Made by a program: the position numbers and the translations under genes. Under the pieces are notes generated by a model. The model was not told the origin of the DNA and did no database searches. It saw nothing but the letters and a program-made list of their open reading frames with translations. 53,539 bases of DNA from Pseudomonadota bacterium (lineage in GTDB: Bacteria; Pseudomonadota; Alphaproteobacteria; Rhizobiales; Beijerinckiaceae): assembly GCA_023386155.1 (NCBI GenBank), contig JAEWKH010000037.1:1-53539 (forward strand). Reading direction: 5' to 3'. This document shows positions 24,133-32,897 of this stretch, in pieces (the first letter of the stretch is position 1; each line of letters opens with the position of its first letter).

Positions 24133-24588
24133 ATGAAGAAGAAGCACCCACTGATCGCTAAAGCTATTCGCCTCGCGGGGTCGCAGGTCAAGCTCTCCAG
24201 CATGACCGGGATCAAGCAGCAGGTGATCTCGCGCATCCTGGCCTGCATCACGCCTGTTCAGGCGGACCATGCTGCCAAGATCGAAATAGCGACCGGTGGA
24301 AAGGTGACGCGCCGCGAACTGCGTCCGGATCTCTTCTTCCCTGAGATCATCCCACCTGATTCAGACACCCGCCCTCCAAAGCCTTCGCTCTCGACCCAGG
24401 ACAACGGGGAGACCGGTGAGAGGCCGGAAAAAGGATCGGCTGCTTGCGCGGCTGGAGAAGCGGGTCACATCATTGCCGCCGCGCAAGCCGATCAAGTCGT
24501 CGCGACAGCAGGCAGGATAAAACGGCGCCCCCACGCTGCCCTGCCTGCGTCGGACGCCGCGCTTAACAGCCCCGCAGGGAGGCTATGA
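24133..24588 (+). CDS. Cro-like regulator (YdaS-type helix-turn-helix)
   Basis: A 151-residue protein from ATG 24133 (an in-frame TTG at 24097 lies inside a palindrome and is unlikely). Residues ~3-65 (HPLIAKAIRLAGSQVKLSSMTGIKQQVISRILAC...AAKIEIATGGKVTRRELRPDLF) match the Cro/YdaS antitoxin-like HTH. The remainder is a polar, probably disordered tail. It is the first gene of the rightward early operon and diverges from the CI-like repressor. The stop overlaps the RuvC-like start (ATGATG). Confidence 0.8.
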   Translation: MKKKHPLIAKAIRLAGSQVKLSSMTGIKQQVISRILACITPVQADHAAKIEIATGGKVTRRELRPDLFFPEIIPPDSDTRPPKPSLSTQDNGETGERPEKGSAACAAGEAGHIIAAAQADQVVATAGRIKRRPHAALPASDAALNSPAGRL

Positions 24589-25178
24589 TGTCTCTCATGA
24601 CCCCACGCAACCATATCATTCTTGGAATCGATCCCGGCCTGACGGGAGCCATCGCATTCTCTTACCCTGAGAATCCCGGCAGCATCGTCGTCTACGATAT
24701 CCCCGTCGCGGACGGTGAAGTCGATACGGATACGTTGACCGACATCATTCGAGGCATTGCGCCGACGGTGGCGATTATCGAGCGCGTCAGTGCCATGCCG
24801 GGGCAGGGCGTCTCGTCGACCTTCAAGTTCGGTTCGACCTATGGAGCCCTGCGAGCGGTCGTGAGCGTGCTCGGCATTCCGCAGCACCTCGTCACCCCGC
24901 AGAAATGGAAATCTCACTTCCGGCTGTCCAAGGACAAGGAAGAGGCGCGAGCACGCGCCCTGCAGCTCTGGCCGGGTGCCGGTTATTTCGCTCGCAAGAA
25001 AGACCATGGCCGTGCCGAGGCTGCGTTGATCGCGCGGTACGGTGCGGAGCGCATTCTGAATTCCCATACGTCCATCGATCCGCATCGGTCCGGTGGCGTG
25101 GCGACGGGCGGGGGCGTGGTGGCCTCCGCCCAACCACCAATCACAGTTCAGCCGGGAGCGGGAGACCAGTCGGCATAG
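24588..25178 (+). CDS. RuvC-like Holliday junction resolvase
   Basis: A 196-residue RNase H-fold nuclease. Acidic residues are D15 (LGIDPGLTGA), E65 (AIIERV) and D139 plus E144 (KKDHGRAEAALIA), matching the RuvC catalytic pattern. The segment PGQGVSSTFKFGSTYGALRAVV between them is the usual substrate-contact helix. The second of two adjacent ATG codons fits the GGGAGG ribosome binding site best. The C-terminal ~40 residues are Gly/Ala/Pro-rich. It probably resolves branched intermediates made by the phage recombination and replication genes that follow. Confidence 0.85.
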   Translation: MSLMTPRNHIILGIDPGLTGAIAFSYPENPGSIVVYDIPVADGEVDTDTLTDIIRGIAPTVAIIERVSAMPGQGVSSTFKFGSTYGALRAVVSVLGIPQHLVTPQKWKSHFRLSKDKEEARARALQLWPGAGYFARKKDHGRAEAALIARYGAERILNSHTSIDPHRSGGVATGGGVVASAQPPITVQPGAGDQSA

Positions 25179-25376
25179 CCGAACAGGTACGCCATCCCTG
25201 TCTCCGGTCCACCCGCTCCCGGTGCCCGGAAACGATGGCGAGGAGAGAAGCATGGCAATGCAACAGACCATTCCGCCTTAAGGCCTCTGTGCCCGCCGCG
25301 CCGCGTGGCGCGTCAGTTCCTCAAAGTTCCGCTCGAAAATTAAGCGCGCGTGGCCGTTGGCCGCGAAGGATGAAAC

Positions 25377-26240
25377 ATGCCTATTCAAATCGTCACCGCT
25401 GAGCAGCGCCTATCGGCTGCCAACAACAAGACATCGGCCCTGGTCGTGGGTCCGTCCGGCGTCGGAAAGACGATGCTCCTCAAGACACTTCCCGCGGACA
25501 AGACGCTCTGCATCGATCTCGAGGCCGGCATGAAGTCGGTCCAGGATTGGCCCGGCACTAGCATGCCCATCCGCTCCTATCCGGACTTCCGCGATCTCGT
25601 CGTCCTCATTGGCGGCCCGAACCCTGCCGTGTCATCCAACGACAGCTACAGTGAGGCGCATTATCAGTACGCCCTGCAGCAGTATCAGGGCTCTGGCGTT
25701 ATCGAGCTGCTGGACAGCAAGCCGATCGTCTTCGTTGATTCCATCACGGATCTGACGCGACAGGTCATGGCCTATGCCAAGCAGCAGCCGGAGGCCTTTT
25801 CCGACCGGACAGGGAAGCCGGACACCCGTGGCGCTTACGGCCTTCTCGGCCGCGAGGTCATTCAATCGCTCAAGCACCTCCAACACGCGCGTGGGAAGAC
25901 AGTCATCTTCGTCGGCATACTCGAAAAGGTCACCGACGAGTTCAACGTCACGACATGGCAGCCGCAGATGGAGGGATCCAAGGTAGGTCGCGAACTGCCC
26001 GGCATCGTGGATCAAGTCATCTCGATGCACCTATTCTCCCGTGACAGCGATGGGAACTACCTGCTCGACGAAAAAGCCAGCGAGCGCCGCCTCGTTTGCA
26101 CGTCCGGCAATCCCTATGGCCTCCCAGCCAAAGACCGGTCTGGCCGGCTCGATGTGACCGAGCCGCCGAATCTGGGGGCGCTTCTCGCCAAGATCAACGG
26201 CGGGCCGAACCCTGCCGCTCCCGCAGCCCTTGCAGCCTGA
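25377..26240 (+). CDS. RecA-like phage ATPase (Sak4/AAA_24 type)
   Basis: A 287-residue P-loop protein. Walker A is VGPSGVGKTM (residues ~23-32), followed by LCIDLEAG; Walker B-like strand is PIVFVDSITDL (near residue 118). A helix-rich core (GLLGREVIQSLKHLQHARGKTVIFVGI) follows, as in Sak4-like single-strand annealing/RecA-core proteins. The C-terminus ends with GLPAKDRSGRLDVTEPPNL, typical of the phage AAA_24 family. It is followed 27 bp later by an SSB-like gene, the usual partner of Sak4. It probably promotes phage recombination. Confidence 0.85.
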   Translation: MPIQIVTAEQRLSAANNKTSALVVGPSGVGKTMLLKTLPADKTLCIDLEAGMKSVQDWPGTSMPIRSYPDFRDLVVLIGGPNPAVSSNDSYSEAHYQYALQQYQGSGVIELLDSKPIVFVDSITDLTRQVMAYAKQQPEAFSDRTGKPDTRGAYGLLGREVIQSLKHLQHARGKTVIFVGILEKVTDEFNVTTWQPQMEGSKVGRELPGIVDQVISMHLFSRDSDGNYLLDEKASERRLVCTSGNPYGLPAKDRSGRLDVTEPPNLGALLAKINGGPNPAAPAALAA

Positions 26241-26267
26241 TTTCCAACCGCAGTGAAAGGACTATCC

Positions 26268-26969
26268 ATGTTTGATCTTAATGACGCCCAGCCGCAGATG
26301 GGTCCCCTGGGGGACCTGATCCCCGACGGCACGTTTGCCCGTGTGCAGATGAACATCCGCCCAGGTGGTTCGAATGGCTCCGTTCCCATGGATGCCGGGC
26401 TCTTGAAGCAATCCAGCTCCAGTGACGCCCTGATGCTCGACTGCGAGTTCACCGTCGTCAACGGTCCCTACGCCAAACGCAAGTTCTGGCAGATGCTCAC
26501 CGTCTCCGGCGGCAAGCTAGACGATAAAGGTGTGTCCAAGGGCTGGAACATCACCAAGAGCACATTGCGAGCAATGATCGATAGCGCAACCGGCCTGGAT
26601 CCGAAGGACATGAGCGATGAGGCCAAGAAAAAGCGCGTCATCAACGGGCTGAAGGAGTTCGACGGTATCCAGTTTGCGGCGCGCATCATGATCGAGCCGG
26701 CGTCGAACCCACAGTATAACGATCAGAACAAGCTGGCGAATGTCGTGCTTGCAAATGAGCCTCAGTACCAATCGGTCATGAAGGGCGAGACGGTTCCGCC
26801 GGAGCCAGTCAATCAGAAGGCCCGCAAGCCTAAGGATAATTCTTCGCAGGCAAGCGGCGGCCTGGCATGGCAATCAGGCACGCAGCAATCCGCCGGAGCT
26901 GGCGGGCAGCAGGGCGGCCAGAGCATGCCACCTGCCAACAACGGCGGCCCGGCCTGGCTGAACGGCTGA
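26268..26969 (+). CDS. Phage single-stranded DNA-binding-like protein
   Basis: A 233-residue protein from ATG 26268 with AAAGGA upstream. Residues ~10-165 look like one OB-fold-type domain (strands around GTFARVQMNIRPGG, DALMLDCEFTVVNGPYAKRKFWQMLTV, and FAARIMIEPASNPQYNDQNKLANVV). The last ~60 residues are Gln/Gly/Pro-rich and end in PAWLNG rather than the acidic tip of bacterial SSB. Its position after the Sak4-like ATPase fits an SSB role. The fold is inferred from the strand pattern and context. Confidence 0.7.
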   Translation: MFDLNDAQPQMGPLGDLIPDGTFARVQMNIRPGGSNGSVPMDAGLLKQSSSSDALMLDCEFTVVNGPYAKRKFWQMLTVSGGKLDDKGVSKGWNITKSTLRAMIDSATGLDPKDMSDEAKKKRVINGLKEFDGIQFAARIMIEPASNPQYNDQNKLANVVLANEPQYQSVMKGETVPPEPVNQKARKPKDNSSQASGGLAWQSGTQQSAGAGGQQGGQSMPPANNGGPAWLNG

Positions 26970-27238
26970 TGCGCCGCCCCTCGGATCAACGCGCCTGCCG
27001 GGACGAGGCTGTCATGCAGTCCGACGCCTGGCAGGCGCATACGACCCGGGAAGCGGCGAAGGCCATCGGCAATTGGCTCGAGGAGCGCGGGCGTCTGCAC
27101 ATGCCTATTCAGACGCTCACCATGCCAGAGCTTGAAGCCATGGCCGTCAATGCCATCAGCCGCTGGATCGTCCTGAACACCAATCGAGCGAAGGGCGATC
27201 CGGATCATGCCGAGGCATTCAAGTGGCTGATGCTGTGA
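26969..27238 (+). CDS. Unknown 89-residue phage protein
   Basis: ATG 26969 overlaps the previous stop (TGATG). The protein is helical, with a central segment (MPIQTLTMPELEAMAVNAISRWIVL) of a kind often encoded beside DUF6511-type zinc proteins in alphaproteobacterial prophages. There is no catalytic motif. It lies in the recombination/replication operon with overlapping junctions on both sides, which supports it being a real gene. Confidence 0.6.
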   Translation: MRRPSDQRACRDEAVMQSDAWQAHTTREAAKAIGNWLEERGRLHMPIQTLTMPELEAMAVNAISRWIVLNTNRAKGDPDHAEAFKWLML

Positions 27239-27579
27239 CCGGGCCTTGTCCGATCTGTAGCCGGTCGTCGCGAGGGTTCGGATATCAGCACAACGTGATC
27301 GGCTCCGCCCCTCGATATCATTTTTGTTCAAAACGCTGCCTCGACGCAGGGGCAGCCATCGCAAGAAAGAAGCGCGGCGTGATTGACAAAACCGATATGG
27401 AACAGCGCGCGATCAAGGATGCGCGTCGGTTCCTCGCAGAAACCCTGACCGAGCTCGGCTTGATGGAGCCGTTCTACTGCCGCTCTCCGGAAGACATCGA
27501 CCGGATCATCGAATCCTGCGTCGACGGCTTCCAGGATTCGATGCAGCGGCAGTCCGACAAAGGCGACGTTCCGTATTAG
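27235..27579 (+). CDS. Small zinc-binding phage protein (DUF6511-like)
   Basis: A 114-residue protein. GTG 27235 overlaps the preceding stop (GTGA); GTG 27223 is an alternative. The N-terminus carries CPICSRSSRGFGY and FCSKRC, a four-Cys zinc knuckle. The C-terminal part is helical (MEQRAIKDARRFLAETLTELG... then DSMQRQ). This Cys pattern with GFGY and the acidic helical tail resembles DUF6511 proteins of prophages. The function is unknown; a nucleic-acid-binding accessory role in replication is plausible. Confidence 0.65.
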   Translation: MTGPCPICSRSSRGFGYQHNVIGSAPRYHFCSKRCLDAGAAIARKKRGVIDKTDMEQRAIKDARRFLAETLTELGLMEPFYCRSPEDIDRIIESCVDGFQDSMQRQSDKGDVPY

Positions 27580-27588
27580 GGCTGCATC

Positions 27589-28386
27589 ATGATCGACCTC
27601 AACCACGGCTCCGGTGCCAGCTATGCGCCGATCAAGCCGGAGATGGCGCTTTCCGGCCCGATCAATGACGCGATCAATGTCTTTCTGACTCGACAGAACC
27701 GCGCGCAGCGGGCCCGCTCCTATGTCAGCACATCCGGCATTGGTCGCGACTGCCTACGACAGATCCAATATGACTTCGTCGCTGCCCCAAAGGATCCCGG
27801 TGGCGAGTTCCAGCCTGGGACGCTCCGCATCTTTCAAGCCGGGCACATGCTCGAGGATGTGGTCGCCGATTGGCTGAAATCCGCAGGGTTCGACCTGCGC
27901 ACGGCGCGCCCCGATGGCAGCCAGTTCGGATTCACCACCCTGAATGGCCGGTTCAAGGGCCATATCGATGGCTGCCTCGTCGCCGGTCCCGTCGCAATGT
28001 CATACCCCGCACTCTGGGAAAACAAGGCTCTTGGGGTCAGCTCCTGGAACGATACCGTCAAGCGCGGCGTGCGCCTGTCTAAGCCGGTCTATGCAGCCCA
28101 GATTGCGCTCTACCAAGCCTACATGGATCTGCCGAATCCGGCACTGTTCACGGCGCTGAACCGGGACACCTGGGAACTCTACTGCGAGCTGGTGCCGTTC
28201 GATGCCGCTCTTGCCCAGGAAATGAGTGATCGCGCGGTGCAGGTTATCCAAGCCACCGATGCGCAGGAGCTCCTCCCTCGTGCCTCATCGTCACCGACCG
28301 CCGCAATGTGCAAGGGCGGGTTCAGCGGTGGCAAGTTTCATTCTCTCTGCCCATGGGCCGACCGATGCTGGAGCACAAAAGAATGA
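27589..28386 (+). CDS. PD-(D/E)XK nuclease (RecB/Cas4-like exonuclease)
   Basis: A 265-residue nuclease. Catalytic residues are D127 (GHIDGCL) and E144-x-K146 (WENKAL), followed by YAAQIALYQAYM with the conserved Gln of RecB-like folds. The C-terminus has cysteines (C-x...C near SLCPWADRC) that might hold an iron-sulfur cluster as in Cas4/AddB, though the usual fourth Cys pattern is not complete. It overlaps the downstream helicase gene by 4 bp and probably resects DNA ends together with it and the Sak4/SSB pair. Confidence 0.82.
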   Translation: MIDLNHGSGASYAPIKPEMALSGPINDAINVFLTRQNRAQRARSYVSTSGIGRDCLRQIQYDFVAAPKDPGGEFQPGTLRIFQAGHMLEDVVADWLKSAGFDLRTARPDGSQFGFTTLNGRFKGHIDGCLVAGPVAMSYPALWENKALGVSSWNDTVKRGVRLSKPVYAAQIALYQAYMDLPNPALFTALNRDTWELYCELVPFDAALAQEMSDRAVQVIQATDAQELLPRASSSPTAAMCKGGFSGGKFHSLCPWADRCWSTKE

Positions 28387-29705
28387 GCGACGTTCGCCCT
28401 TCCGACAACCAGATGAGGGCTATAGCCGCCATCAAGGACTGGTTCCTCAACCGGACCGAGGCGCAGCAGGTTTTTCGACTGTTCGGCTATGCCGGTACCG
28501 GCAAGTCGACGGTCTTGAAGTTCGCACTGGACGAGCTCGGCATCGATCCGCACCGCAGCAACAATGACGGCGGCAACTGCGTGCCGGGCGTCGTCACCGC
28601 GACATTCACCGGCAAGGCCGCGCTCGTGCTACGGCGCAAGGGCACACCAGCCCGGACGATCCATAGCCTGATCTACAGCGTCCTCGAGGCGACTGAGGAA
28701 GAGGTGAAGGAAGCCCAGAAGGCTATCGAGAAAGCAGAGCAGGACGCCCTATCTCTGTCCGGCTTCGAGCGAACCACGGCGGAGGCTGGAATTGAGGCGA
28801 TGCGCCAAGCCCTTTCCGGCATGAAGAAGCCCAGGTTCGCCCTCAATCCTCAGAGCGATGCGGCGGAATGCAAGCTGATCGTGCTCGACGAGGTGTCGAT
28901 GGTCGGTGAGGAGATGGCCCGCGATCTGCTCTCGTTCAAAAAGCCCATCCTCGTGCTTGGCGATCCCGGTCAGCTTCCGCCCATCAAAGGAGAGGGGGCG
29001 TTTACGCAGCAAGAGCCGGACATCATGCTGACAGATATCCATCGGCAGGCAGGCGAAAGCGCCATCATCCGTCTCGCCACCATGGCTCGCGAGGGCGTGC
29101 CGATCGGCTTCGGTCAGTACGACACCTACGTCTGGAAGATGAATAAGAACGACGTGACTCCAGAACAGGCGCTACGCGGCGGTCAGGTCATCTGCGGCAA
29201 GAACGCAACCCGTTTCCAGCTCAACAACGCCATGCGGCACGCTGCAGGCTTTGGTGGCGGTTATCTGCCGACGGGCGGCGGGGAGAAGATCATCTGCCTG
29301 AAGAACCAGAATGATCTGGGGCTGATCAACGGCATGTTCCTGACCCTCGACGACATCGTCGACGAGGGCAGCCATTACTTCTCCGCCGTCGTCACCGACG
29401 AGGACGGTAACCGCATCGGCCCGCCGGATATCAAAGCCGAGCGCAGCCGCCTGCGGATCTACAAGGGGCATTTCGAGGATCACATAGCATTCGATAAGAA
29501 CCGTGGCGACCGGGACTGGAAAATCAAGAAGCCTCTGATCGAAGCGACGTTCGGATGGGCCATTACGTGCCACAAGGCGCAAGGCTCGCAGTGGGAGAAC
29601 GTCATCGTTTGGGATGACGGCCTGGGCCAGACGGACCAGGACCGGCGGCGATGGCTCTACACGGCAATTACGCGCGCTGAACAAGGGCTTGTCCTGCTCT
29701 CATGA
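28383..29705 (+). CDS. Superfamily 1B helicase (RecD/Dda-like)
   Basis: A 440-residue DNA helicase from ATG 28383. Walker A is GYAGTGKST (residues ~35-43), motif Ia TFTGKAALVL, motif II LDEVSM (~167), motif III GDPGQLPP, motif V ITCHKAQGSQW (near 390) and motif VI YTAITRAEQGL at the end. This motif set is that of Dda and RecD2, which move 5' to 3' on single-stranded DNA. The stop overlaps the primase start. It is likely to act in phage replication initiation or recombination. Confidence 0.92.
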   Translation: MSDVRPSDNQMRAIAAIKDWFLNRTEAQQVFRLFGYAGTGKSTVLKFALDELGIDPHRSNNDGGNCVPGVVTATFTGKAALVLRRKGTPARTIHSLIYSVLEATEEEVKEAQKAIEKAEQDALSLSGFERTTAEAGIEAMRQALSGMKKPRFALNPQSDAAECKLIVLDEVSMVGEEMARDLLSFKKPILVLGDPGQLPPIKGEGAFTQQEPDIMLTDIHRQAGESAIIRLATMAREGVPIGFGQYDTYVWKMNKNDVTPEQALRGGQVICGKNATRFQLNNAMRHAAGFGGGYLPTGGGEKIICLKNQNDLGLINGMFLTLDDIVDEGSHYFSAVVTDEDGNRIGPPDIKAERSRLRIYKGHFEDHIAFDKNRGDRDWKIKKPLIEATFGWAITCHKAQGSQWENVIVWDDGLGQTDQDRRRWLYTAITRAEQGLVLLS

Positions 29706-32224
29706 TGGTGGCGATGTTCGATTTCAATGACGTATTCACCCCGCCCGAACGCTACGACCTTCAGGAGGTCAAGGCCCGCCTTGCTGCCACGGCTGAATCA
29801 TGGCTCCCCAGGCTGTTCCCTCAGGCGCGCCTGTCCCGCGACAAGCAATCCCTGCGATGCGCCGACCTCTCCGGGCGCGCCCCGCGCAAGGAAGGTTCGT
29901 GCACCCTTTATCTGACCGGCCCGCGCGCCGGATGGGGCTTCGACTGGTCGACGAACGAGAACGCCGGCCCTATCGATCTGATCTATCACGCCACGGGCTA
30001 CAGCGGCCCTAAGCTCTTCGAGGAAGCCGCGCGCCTGGCGCGCATGGACGTGCCAGCGCCGCCGCGCCCTGCTGCCACGCCCAAGCCCGATCATTCGCTC
30101 GAGATCGTGCGCATTAAAAACGGATGCGAACCCATCGCCGGAACGGTTGGTGAAGCTTATCTGGTTTCGCGCGGCTTGGCAGATCCGGCTTGCCCGGATC
30201 TCCTCTTTCATCCGGACCTGACGGATTATGACAGCAAGCGGGGATGGCCTGGGCTCGTTGCTGTGCCTCGCAATGCCGACGGCGCGCTTACAGGCGGCAT
30301 TCACCGCACCTTCCTGTTGGACGATGGTTCCGGCAAGGCGCCCGTCGAAAAGAAGATGCTGGGCACCATCGGTGGCGGATCCGTGCGCTTGCTGCCCGTC
30401 GCAGATGATAGCCTCGGCATTGCCGAGGGCATTGAGACCGCGCTGTCGGCACACGCGATCTTCGGCATTCCGACCTGGGCAGCACTTTCGGCCGGCAACC
30501 TGAAGGATTGGCAATGGCCGGACGGCGTGCGCGAGGTGACGATATTCCGCGATGCCGGGGAGGCAGGGGAGCGGAGTGCCGCTGACCTTTCCGCGCGCCT
30601 CGCAGCGGCGGGCATCGCCCATCGCATCGTCGCGCCGATCCATGGCGACGACTTCAACGATGACCTGAGAAGGGGCGCGACCGCCGACAGCTACCAGAAG
30701 GCGGAACAGCCCAAGCCGACGACCCTCCGCACCTTGGAGGAATTCGACGCCGCTGCCCGCGCGCTGACGAAGCCGCCGGACGTCCTGGAGGTTGGGCGCA
30801 TCCTTGGCCAGATCGTCCTCAGTGATATGGATCCGCTATCGGAACGTCAGGTGTTGGCGATCCTAAAGCAATCGACAGGCATTCCGACCGCCACGCTCTC
30901 AAAGCAGATCGAGGAGCTGAAGCGCCGACGAAGCGCGTCCGGCAGCATGGATCATCGGACGATCCAGCCACGGTGGTATGTCCAATTGAGGCTCGACATG
31001 GCGGGTACCCCAGAACGCAACGAGGCCAACATCCTGACGGCCCTGGAGAACGATGAAGTCTTCGCGGGCGCAATTGCCTTCAACGAGTTCGCTCAGGAAA
31101 TCGAGGCTGTAGCTCCGCTGCCATGGGATGACCGGCCAACCTTCAGCGTCCGCCCCTGGATCGGGAACGATGACGTCCATTGTGCGGTATGGCTCCAGCG
31201 CCGCAACATCAATGTATCTCCGAACCTCGTCAGCCGGTCCGTTGCCACTGTGGCGAAGCGCAACTCCTATCATCCGGTCAGGGACTACCTGAAAAGCTTG
31301 GTCTGGGATGGAACACCGCGCCTTGAACGATGGGCTGTTACCCACCTTGGAGCCGAGGACACGCGTCTCCATTGCGCATTCGGTGCTCTATGGATGATTT
31401 CCGCCGTGGCGCGCATCATGGACCCGGGCGCAAAGACCGACCACATAATCGTTCTGGAAGGTGAGCAGGGCGCCGGTAAATCGACCGCGCTGCGCATCCT
31501 CGCTGGGGACGAATGGTTCACCGACGATCTGGCGGATATCAGCTCCAAGGATGCCGCGCAGCAGCTCCAAGGGGTCTGGATCATCGAAATCGGAGAGTTG
31601 GACGTCATCAGCCGTGCTGAGGTATCCCGGATCAAGGCCTTTGCCACGCGGACGGTTGACCGCTACCGCCCGCCCTATGAACGCTATGTGATCGAAGTGC
31701 CGAGGCAGTGCGTTTTCGCTGGCACGGTCAACCACGAGACCTACCTGCGCGATGAGACCGGCAACCGCCGTTTTTGGCCGCTCAAGTGCGGGACCATTGA
31801 TCTGGCCGCACTGCGGCGGGATCGGGACCAGCTTTGGGCTGAAGCCCGCGCGCGGCATGGCGAGGGCGCGGTTTGGTGGCTTGAAGATGAGGAAGACATC
31901 CGTGAGGCCAGCGCCGCGCAGGACGAGCGATTCCAGTCGGACGCTTGGGAGGACCTGATCGACCGGTGGCTCGCTGTCGAGCGAAAGCGGGTCAACTATG
32001 GATATGGCTTCAGCGAGGATTGGAGAGAGGAAGACGTGCCGCGAGAGACCCCGCTGACCGACGTGTCTGTGAGCGAGATCCTGCGCGATGCCATTGGGCT
32101 CGAGCCGGGACGATGGACTCGCGCGGACCAGTTACGTGTGAGCGCATATCTGAAGCGCGGCAAGTGGGTGCGGTATCAAAAGCGCCTGGGCATCGCCCGT
32201 GAATGGCGGTATCGGCGGCCTTAA
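29702..32224 (+). CDS. Toprim primase fused to VirE/VapE-type helicase
   Basis: An 840-residue replication protein. The N-terminal ~100 residues include a DNA-binding region (LFPQARLSRDKQSLRCADLSG); a Toprim domain spans ~residues 180-320 (LGIAEGIETALSAH, then TIFRDAGEAGERSAADL). A helical linker (~330-430) leads into a VirE-type helicase: Walker A LEGEQGAGKSTAL near residue 588, EIGELD near 640 and ETGNRRFWPL near 685. Such fusions initiate replication in temperate phages. Its stop codon overlaps that of the convergent hicB gene (TTAA). ATG 29702 overlaps the helicase stop; internal ATG 29714 is an alternative. Confidence 0.9.
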   Translation: MMVAMFDFNDVFTPPERYDLQEVKARLAATAESWLPRLFPQARLSRDKQSLRCADLSGRAPRKEGSCTLYLTGPRAGWGFDWSTNENAGPIDLIYHATGYSGPKLFEEAARLARMDVPAPPRPAATPKPDHSLEIVRIKNGCEPIAGTVGEAYLVSRGLADPACPDLLFHPDLTDYDSKRGWPGLVAVPRNADGALTGGIHRTFLLDDGSGKAPVEKKMLGTIGGGSVRLLPVADDSLGIAEGIETALSAHAIFGIPTWAALSAGNLKDWQWPDGVREVTIFRDAGEAGERSAADLSARLAAAGIAHRIVAPIHGDDFNDDLRRGATADSYQKAEQPKPTTLRTLEEFDAAARALTKPPDVLEVGRILGQIVLSDMDPLSERQVLAILKQSTGIPTATLSKQIEELKRRRSASGSMDHRTIQPRWYVQLRLDMAGTPERNEANILTALENDEVFAGAIAFNEFAQEIEAVAPLPWDDRPTFSVRPWIGNDDVHCAVWLQRRNINVSPNLVSRSVATVAKRNSYHPVRDYLKSLVWDGTPRLERWAVTHLGAEDTRLHCAFGALWMISAVARIMDPGAKTDHIIVLEGEQGAGKSTALRILAGDEWFTDDLADISSKDAAQQLQGVWIIEIGELDVISRAEVSRIKAFATRTVDRYRPPYERYVIEVPRQCVFAGTVNHETYLRDETGNRRFWPLKCGTIDLAALRRDRDQLWAEARARHGEGAVWWLEDEEDIREASAAQDERFQSDAWEDLIDRWLAVERKRVNYGYGFSEDWREEDVPRETPLTDVSVSEILRDAIGLEPGRWTRADQLRVSAYLKRGKWVRYQKRLGIAREWRYRRP

Positions 32225-32583
32225 CGCGCCGCCGGAGCCACGCGGTCGAGATCCGTACGTGAAGCCCTGTCCAGCACTTCCTCAGCCCATTGGTTGAGGC
32301 TCTTGCCGGTGAGCTCTGCCGCCAGTGCGGAGCGGGCGTGCACCTCAGGATCCACACGAAACATCACCTTCCCTGAATAGGGCTTCTCCGGCGTCTTGCC
32401 GGCCTTCTCACAGGTCTCGATATAATCGTCGACGGCCTCCTGGAAGGCTGCCGTCAGCTCGTCGACAGATGTGCCGTGGAATCCGATCACATCATTGATG
32501 TTGGCGATGCGACCGACGAGGATGCCGTCGTCGGCATCGAATTCGATGCGGGCCGAGTAGCCCTTGTAGGTCATCACGTTCAT
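32221..32583 (-). CDS. hicB: HicB antitoxin
   Basis: A 120-residue protein from ATG 32583. Residues ~5-60 form the HicB RNase H-like fold (YSARIEFDADDGILVGRIANINDVIGFHGTSVDELTAAFQEAVDDYIE). The C-terminal ~50 residues contain a ribbon-helix-helix-type DNA-binding region (GKVMFRVDPEVHARSALAAELTGKSLNQWAEEVLDRA). HicB neutralises HicA and represses the operon. It overlaps hicA by 4 bp (ATGA). Confidence 0.9.
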   Translation of the reverse strand: MNVMTYKGYSARIEFDADDGILVGRIANINDVIGFHGTSVDELTAAFQEAVDDYIETCEKAGKTPEKPYSGKVMFRVDPEVHARSALAAELTGKSLNQWAEEVLDRASRTDLDRVAPAAR

Positions 32584-32834
32584 GGCCGTACTCCTAACTT
32601 GATGAGGTAGTCGCGAGCGTCGCGCACCTGATAACGCTTGGCTTCCTTTGCCGGGTGAGGGCGGTGGAACGAGGCCACGACGCCCTTGCACTCGAAGCGG
32701 ACGCGCGAGCCCGAGCCTTCGATCACCTTGCAACCAGCCGCAACCAGCAGGCTTTCGATGGCGGCCCATTCAATCGACGGGCTGACCGGGTCCTTGAAGA
32801 TCGCCTGAAGCGTTTTGGTGTGCTTGCTGTTCAT
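32580..32834 (-). CDS. hicA: HicA mRNA interferase toxin
   Basis: An 84-residue double-stranded RNA-binding-fold toxin. WAAIESLLVAAGCKVIEGSGSRVRF leads to the conserved catalytic His in SFHRPHP (near residue 57), and a final helix RDARDYLIKLG. HicA cleaves mRNA and stalls growth. The toxin gene precedes hicB, as in most hicAB operons. Its upstream region has repeated ATGCAAGCA elements. The pair sits as cargo between the primase gene and the non-coding control region. Confidence 0.9.
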   Translation of the reverse strand: MNSKHTKTLQAIFKDPVSPSIEWAAIESLLVAAGCKVIEGSGSRVRFECKGVVASFHRPHPAKEAKRYQVRDARDYLIKLGVRP

Positions 32835-32871
32835 GCAAGCAATGTAGCAAGGCTGCTGGATAATGCAAGCA
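32821..32871. promoter_or_regulatory. Probable hicAB operator repeats
   Basis: ATGCAAGCA occurs twice in direct orientation (32833-32841 and 32863-32871, 30 bp apart), and TGCTTG (32821-32826) forms an inverted repeat with CAAGCA (32836-32841). The copies overlap the hicA start and its upstream DNA, as expected for autoregulation by the HicB DNA-binding tail. Confidence 0.55.
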
Positions 32872-32897
32872 CAAAACGCTAGCAGATTTGAAAATTC

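Noticed and set aside
25252..25281. Nine-codon frame (MAMQQTIPP) with a good ribosome binding site before the Sak4-like gene
   Set aside because: It could be a leader peptide, but nothing beyond the ribosome binding site supports it; kept only as a remark.
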